DNA of 64,000 nt, from contig JAEVLN010000016.1 in the NCBI GenBank assembly GCA_018350325.1, positions 920,018 to 984,017 on the forward strand, read 5' to 3'. Origin of the DNA: Globodera rostochiensis. Its lineage: Eukaryota > Nematoda > Chromadorea > Rhabditida > Heteroderidae. Each line of letters opens with the position of its first letter. Position 1 is the first letter of the stretch. The position numbers and the translations under genes were made by a program. The notes beneath the pieces were generated by a model, which did not search any database, was not told where the DNA came from, and saw nothing but the letters and a program-made list of their open reading frames with translations. Below, in pieces: positions 38,001-45,000 of the stretch.

Positions 38001-41000
38001 AGCTCCAATCGCCGCTTTCGTCCACCAACCACAACAGCAACGACAGCAGCTGCAGCAGCATCAACATCAGCAGTGACGTCGGCACAATGCTGTCCGGTCC
38101 ACAACAACAACAGTTTGGCCAACAACATCAACATCAACAACACCAGCAGCAGCAGCAGCAGCAGCAGCAACAGTGTTCACCGCCGGCACTGCTGCTGCAT
38201 GAACAACAGCGACGGCATGCAATGATGCTGGACGACGACGTGACCACCATGATGGCCGTTGACGAGGGCGAGGAGGGCGCCCAGCAGCGGCAGAAGCATT
38301 GCCGTGTGTGCGGCGACTCGGCCACCGGCTACAACTTCAACGTGATCAGGTAGCAGCAGCAGCAGCAGCAGCGAGTTGCGATCAGCTTGGGGGGCGGGGG
38401 AAGTTCTGATCAATTTCAAATCTGATCAGCTGGGGAGGAGACTCTGATCAATTCAAATTTGATCAGCTGGGGAGGAGGTGCTAAGCAATTTCAAATTTGA
38501 TCAGCTGGAGAGGAGATTCTAATCAATTCCAAATTTGATCAGCTGGGAGGTGATTCTAATCAATTTCAAATTTGATCAGCTGGGGAGGTGATTCTAAATC
38601 AATTTCAAATTTTGATCAACTAAGGTAGGAGGTCCTGATCATTTAAGCATGATCAGATAAGTTTTGTGATCAGAGCGGGGAGGAGATTCTGATCAGTTTA
38701 AAGCTGACCTGTTAGAGGTTGTGATCAGAGCGGGGAGGAGATCCCCTGATCAATTGAACTCGATTCAGGTCATGAGTTGTGATCAGGTAGAGTGGGAATT
38801 CTGATCAATTTAAATCTCTCTTTCTCTCTCTGATCAGGCATCAACAGAGAGCGGGAAGGGGGGAGGTTCTGACTAATTTAAGCATGATGATTCAACAAAT
38901 TGCAATTTTTAGTTGCGAGTCGTGCAAGGCATTCTTCCGCAGGAACGCGCTGCGCCCAAAGGAGTTCAAATGTCCATACACAAACGAGTGCGAAATCAAC
39001 GCGCTCACCCGAAGGTGAGGGCAGACGGACGATCGATTTATTGATTTGATCAAAAATAAAATTGGTTTTTGATCAGTGATCTAGTATCTGTCACTGATCA
39101 ATTCACGACTCAAGTGATCAGGATGCTTTATATAAACAACAGATATATGTGTCACTGATCAATTTATGACTCACCTGATCAGGATGCCTTTATATGGTCC
39201 AAATTAACAACAACAAAAAAATTCCCGCAGATTTTGCCAAAAATGTCGTCTGCGCAAATGTTTTGCGGTCGGCATGAAGAAGGAATGGATTCTGAGCGAG
39301 GATCAGCTGAAGCGGCGCAAGAACGCGCGCATCAAAGGCCATCAGCACCAGCAGCAGCAGCTGCTGCAGCAACAGTTTGACGCGGCGGCGGGCTGCAGGG
39401 AGATGGTTCAGCACCAGCAGCAACACAACCACAACAACAACATGAACAACAACATCAACAACAACAGTTATCATGCAGAGCTGCCGCCCACAACGCCCGC
39501 CAGCAGTGTGGCGTCCTCGGTGCTGACGCCCGGCTCGGCCGGAGGCGTCAGCTGCGGCGGCGGCCTCGGCGGACAACAACCGTTGACGCCCTGCTTCGAC
39601 TCGATGCCGCCGTCCTCAACGACGTCGTCCAACACGTTCTCGCCACCTCAAAATGTAATTATTATTGCTTCCCAGCTGGAATATAATATGATCAGATTGT
39701 GGGCCTAGTCCGTTTTTATGATATGATCTCCATTCGTGATCTGATCAAAATCAAAAATCGCGACGCGAACACCGTCCGATCCGATCATTCCCGATCAATT
39801 CACACATATTTTTATTAAAATCATCCTAATCCATTCACCAGTTTTATAGTGATCCATTTGTGATCTGATCAAAAATTGCGACGCGAACACCATTCGATTA
39901 AATCACATCATTCCCGATCAAATCACATCATTCCCGATCAAATCACATCATTCCCGATCAAATCATATCATTTCCGATCAGATCACACATATTTACACAC
40001 CATTCCCGATCAGACACTTTCAAAATCATTCCAACCCATTCATTTATACCATTCCAGCTGTTCCATCATCACAACAACAACAGCACCGCGGGGGTGCCTC
40101 ATCATCATTCACATCAGCAGCAGCACAGCCCGCTCGCCTCGACGGTGCTGAACAACAACAACGCCACCGTCGCCAATGACACGCCGCCGTTGACGTTGGC
40201 TGCACTCAGTGCCATCATTGTTGGCACATCGCCAGGTCAACAACAACAACAACAGCAGCTGTCGCCTGCCAACGGTGGTGCAAAGTTGAGCATTGAGAAC
40301 AGTCCGGCACATTGTGGGGGCGGCGGCGGCGGCGGCGGCGGCATTGGCACAATGGAGACTACTAATAAGGTGGACAGGGAGCTGAAAAAAATCGAGAAAT
40401 GTTATTTAATTAAATTATTGGCAGGTGTCACCCTACTCATTGGGCATTCAATCGCCTCCCACACTGTTGCCAACCATTGGCACCACTAATGCCAATGCCA
40501 ACAGCAACAACAATGGCATAGGCATGCATGATCATCAGCATCGACAGGTGTGCCGTCCGTTCCCGTTCTTGGCTTTAGTATTGATCAATCAATCATTTTG
40601 ATTAAGACTGATTTTGATCACTGCTTGGGTATTGATTGATCAATCATTTTGATCAGCACCTATTTCATTTTAATCAGGACTTATTTTGATCAGATGTTTG
40701 GCATTTAGTATGATCATCACTCATTTTGATTAGGACTTATTTTGGATCAGATGTTTGGCATTTAGTATTGATCATCACTCATTTTGATTAGGCCCTATTT
40801 TTGATCAGATGTTTGGCATTTAGTATTGATCATCAATCATTTTGATCAGGACCTATTTGATCAGTGCTTGTCTTTTAGTATTGATCACTCATTTTGATTA
40901 GGACTTATTTTTGGTCACGTTTGGCTTTTAACATTTTGATTAGTACTTATTTTTGATCACTGTTTGACTGATTAGGCTCTATTTGATCAATGCTTGCTTA

Positions 41001-42028
41001 TTTGATCAGTGCTTGTCTTCTAGTATTGATCACTCATTTTTGATCAGTGTTTTTTTTTTAAATTAAATCAAAACAATTTTTTTTCAGTATTTCACTCAGC
41101 AACAGCAGTTGCTGCAAGCGGTGCTCAATGGCGTGGCTGCTGCGGGCGGTGGCCCGTCGGCGACGGCGGCGGCTGCGACGCTTGCAGACACGCTTGCACT
41201 TGCGGCACGCGGTGGAGGACAACAGGCGCAGCAAACTGCAGCGGCGGTCGCCGCGTTGCACCAACTGCAGCAGCAAGGTGGTGGTGGTGGTCACGAAATT
41301 AATGGCCATAAAATATGGATGAAAAATTGCAAAAAAATATGGATAAAAAAAAATGTTCAAATATAGCAAAATTCCTAATTGGAAGTAATAAGAGGAATAA
41401 AAAAAATTTTATATGCAAATTAAAGGCATTTCAGAGATAATTTTTTGACAAAAATTTTCATTTTTTTTTGTTGGCAGAATTTTTAGTTACAAAAATGTCA
41501 ATTTTTAGGGATGCATTTTTTGAAAATTTTTGAAAAAATGGATCTTTACTATTAGGACTGTATTTTTTGTTTTTATTGCATTTTGTCAATCAAAAATATT
41601 TCAAATGGCAAATCACTTTTACATTAAATACTTTTTCGATCGAGATTCTCAACTGAAATCATAACTTTTTGATGATCGAGAATCTCGAAAAAAATCTCGA
41701 GGAGAATTGCGAGCGTCCACTAGTTTTAAGTACCCAAGAGGGTGTGTAATTATATATACGGTAATTGATTCAAATATTGATTAATTAATTTAAATGTTTT
41801 ATACTCATTTAATTGGGGGTACATGTTTCAGTTGCACAACAACAACAGAATTGTGTTGGTGGACTGTCACCGTTGATCATTGATCAGTACAATCGGCTGA
41901 TGATGCTTAGCCAACAACAACAGCAGCAACAGTCCTTCGCAGCAACACCAACAATGCCAATGCCAATGCCAATGCCGATGGCGGCGACGACGACGACGAC
42001 AATGTCGCCTCCGGCGTCGTCGCTCTAC

Positions 42029-42062
<34 letters not shown>

Positions 42063-45000
42063 TGATTTATTTAGTACATATATTACTTGTATAGAGACCG
42101 GAGTCCGGACATGATTTTGCAAGACTCTTGATCCGGAATCCTGGTATTTTCGTAGAAACACCAGGATCAGGATATCCTGAAGACCAGGATTTTTAATCCT
42201 GATAAATCCTGATCCTGGTCATTTTCGAATCCTGATCCTGGTCCGCAAAACGTACCAGGATCATGATATCCTGAAGACCAGGATTTTTAATCCTGATAAA
42301 TCCTGATCCTGGTCATTTTCGAATCCTGATCCTGGTCCGCAAAACGTACCAGGATCAGGATATCCTGAAAACCAGGATTTTTAAGTAAATCCTGATCTTT
42401 GTCATTTCCGAAATCCTGATCCTGGTCCGCAAAACGTACCAGGGTCAGGATATCCGGAAAACCAGGATTTTTAAGTAAATCCTGATCTTTGTCATTTCCG
42501 AATCCTGATCCTGATCCGGGGTTTTCAAAAATCCGGTCTCTAATTACGTATGCTTGTTTGAACATACCACCTAATGGGGTCAATGCCAACAAGGCTACAA
42601 GCAAACCCCACATTAAACCATGTTCTCCGAAAACCAATATTTTGGCATACACCAAATCCAATCGGGTGCCGAAATTTGACCCGCCCCCCCCAAAATTTTA
42701 AATCAAAATGCCAAATTTCCATTCTTCACAGGGACTGGTTCATCAGCATCATCAAAAGCAGCAGCAGCAGCAACAAACAAGCCCCAAGGTGAAGCATGCC
42801 GTCGGAGGGCTGCCGAGTGGTGAGTTGGGGGAGACATACCGTATTCACTCTTGTAATCCCCCACTCTCTAATAATCCCCCACTCTCTAATAATCCCCCAC
42901 TCTCTGAGTAGGTTGAAAAATAATCCCACATGGGGGATTACAAGAGTGAATACGGTATGTGTACCTGTGTGTAACTCGCAGAATTCATTTTTTTTTTCAA
43001 AATTTGTCGCGCACTCAGATGTTGAAATGACATGCGCTGACTCCTTTGTTGATGCCGCCATGCCATCATCGATCAGCACCAGCGTCGGTGCCGGTGCCGG
43101 CGGCGGCGGCATTGTCGTCAGCAGTCCGTCGTCCATGATGGCACATTTCCAGCGCATGGACTCGCAACAGAAGCGGGAATACTTCAAACGACACATCCAG
43201 AACACCATCCAGGTACACGCACGCTTACCGTGTGTATACTCTTGTAATCCCCAACCTCTAATAATCCCTAGTGATGCACGAGAGTCTCGGTCTTGACTCG
43301 AGAAAAGTCTCGGGTTTTTTGGGTCTCGGTATCGAGTCTCGGGGTCAAGTCTCGGTCTCGGGGTCGAGTCTCGGTATCGAGTATCGGGAAATTTTGGGTC
43401 TCGTGCATCACTAATAATCCCCCATCCTCCGAGTAGGTTGGAAAATAATCCCCCATGGGGGATTACAAGAGCATATATACACCGTAATATGGGGGGAGCT
43501 TCTTTAGAAGACTGCTACTATTTTCATTTTGCTTGTACAGGATGAACTCGATGTTGCGTGGTCGCCGCCCGAGTCGTCGCGCACCACGCCCCCCGGCGCT
43601 GCTGTGCCACCACCACCGCCGCAAGCGTTGACGACGCCCTTCTCCTGCAGCGGTGGCGGCGCCGGAGGCGACCATCCGCTGCCGACAGCGCCTACGGCGA
43701 CGGCACCACTGCTTGCGAGTAGTGCCAATGCCGCCGACATTGTTGTGCCGACATCGTCGTCGTCCATGGCACCGCCACTGCCACCGACAATTCTGTTCAA
43801 GGACTTGCGCGCGTTTCAGCTGAACTCGCTGGAGGCGCGCGACGTGGAGACGGTCAAAGCGGCGTTTTTATTGTGCGCAAATTTTTTAGAAATTCCCAAA
43901 AAAAAAACAAAATTTGTTTTTGTTTAAAGAATGGATGAAGAATTTCGCAAGAATGGCAGCAACATGATGTGCTCATTCAAGGACACCAGCGACTTGATGT
44001 TCCTGCTTGGTAAACGCCGGGGGGGAGGGGGGGCTTAACTGATTTTGTGGGTGTTCAGCTTCTGATTTGATTATGAGTGATCCGATCGGTCACTTGCTGT
44101 TCATATGTGCACGATCAGTTTGCAATGAAATGATCTGATCGGGTCATCTTCTCCAGCTGATTGTGATCTCTGATCCTAAACGGGGACCCAATGGGGGGAC
44201 ACCAGAGTTGACCGAAACGAAACACGAAATGCCCAAAAAGTTACGAAAAACGAAACGAAACAAAATTTCGATCACCTCTGATGGGAACGGATAAAGCCGA
44301 TTCCGGACCAGACGAACGAGTCGGTCGGATCGGGATTAGAGTAGGTCGGGATCGGGGATCCCGGTCGGGATTATCCCGGTTTTTGGAATCCCGATCCAGG
44401 TCCCGGTTTTTGAAAAGTCGTAATCCCGATGCCCGGTCCCGGTCTACAATAAACGGGCAGATCATGAAGAGTACCTGATCTGCTCTTGTCAACGTGCTGC
44501 GCGGGTTGAAAGAACAAAGGCAGAGTGCCGTGCCGTGGAGATATTTCCTATTTTTCAAAACAATATTCTCCTCTATTTAAGATACGATGATGCGCCGTCT
44601 CGTCAAGGTGACCAAGAAGTTGCCCGCCTTCAACGAGCTGAGCCACAGCGGTCGCTTCTCCTTGCTGAAGGTGGCCATGATCGACATGCTCACCGTCCGA
44701 GGGTAGGCGACGGCGGCATTTTTTGTTTTGTTTTGAAACACGGAAAACTGATCAGAAGGGCTTTTATTGGTGGGTATTAGTGATTTAGAGCACGGACCGA
44801 TCGAGATTCTCGATCGTAATCTCGGAAAAATTTCAACGAGATTTTTTTTTTCGAGAAATTCTCGATCGAAATCTCGATTGAACAAATTTTTTTTCGAGAT
44901 ATTCAAGCCCGAGATTTTTCGAGATTCTCGATCGAAATCTCGATCAGTTCTCACGTCCGGGCTCTATTTGTGATTCTATCAGAAACGACGTTTGTCGTAT

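Noticed and set aside
39876..40151. Open frame running into the exon at 40058
   Set aside because: It reads the wrong frame through intronic GATC repeats; the exon frame is fixed by phase 0 joining and protein composition.
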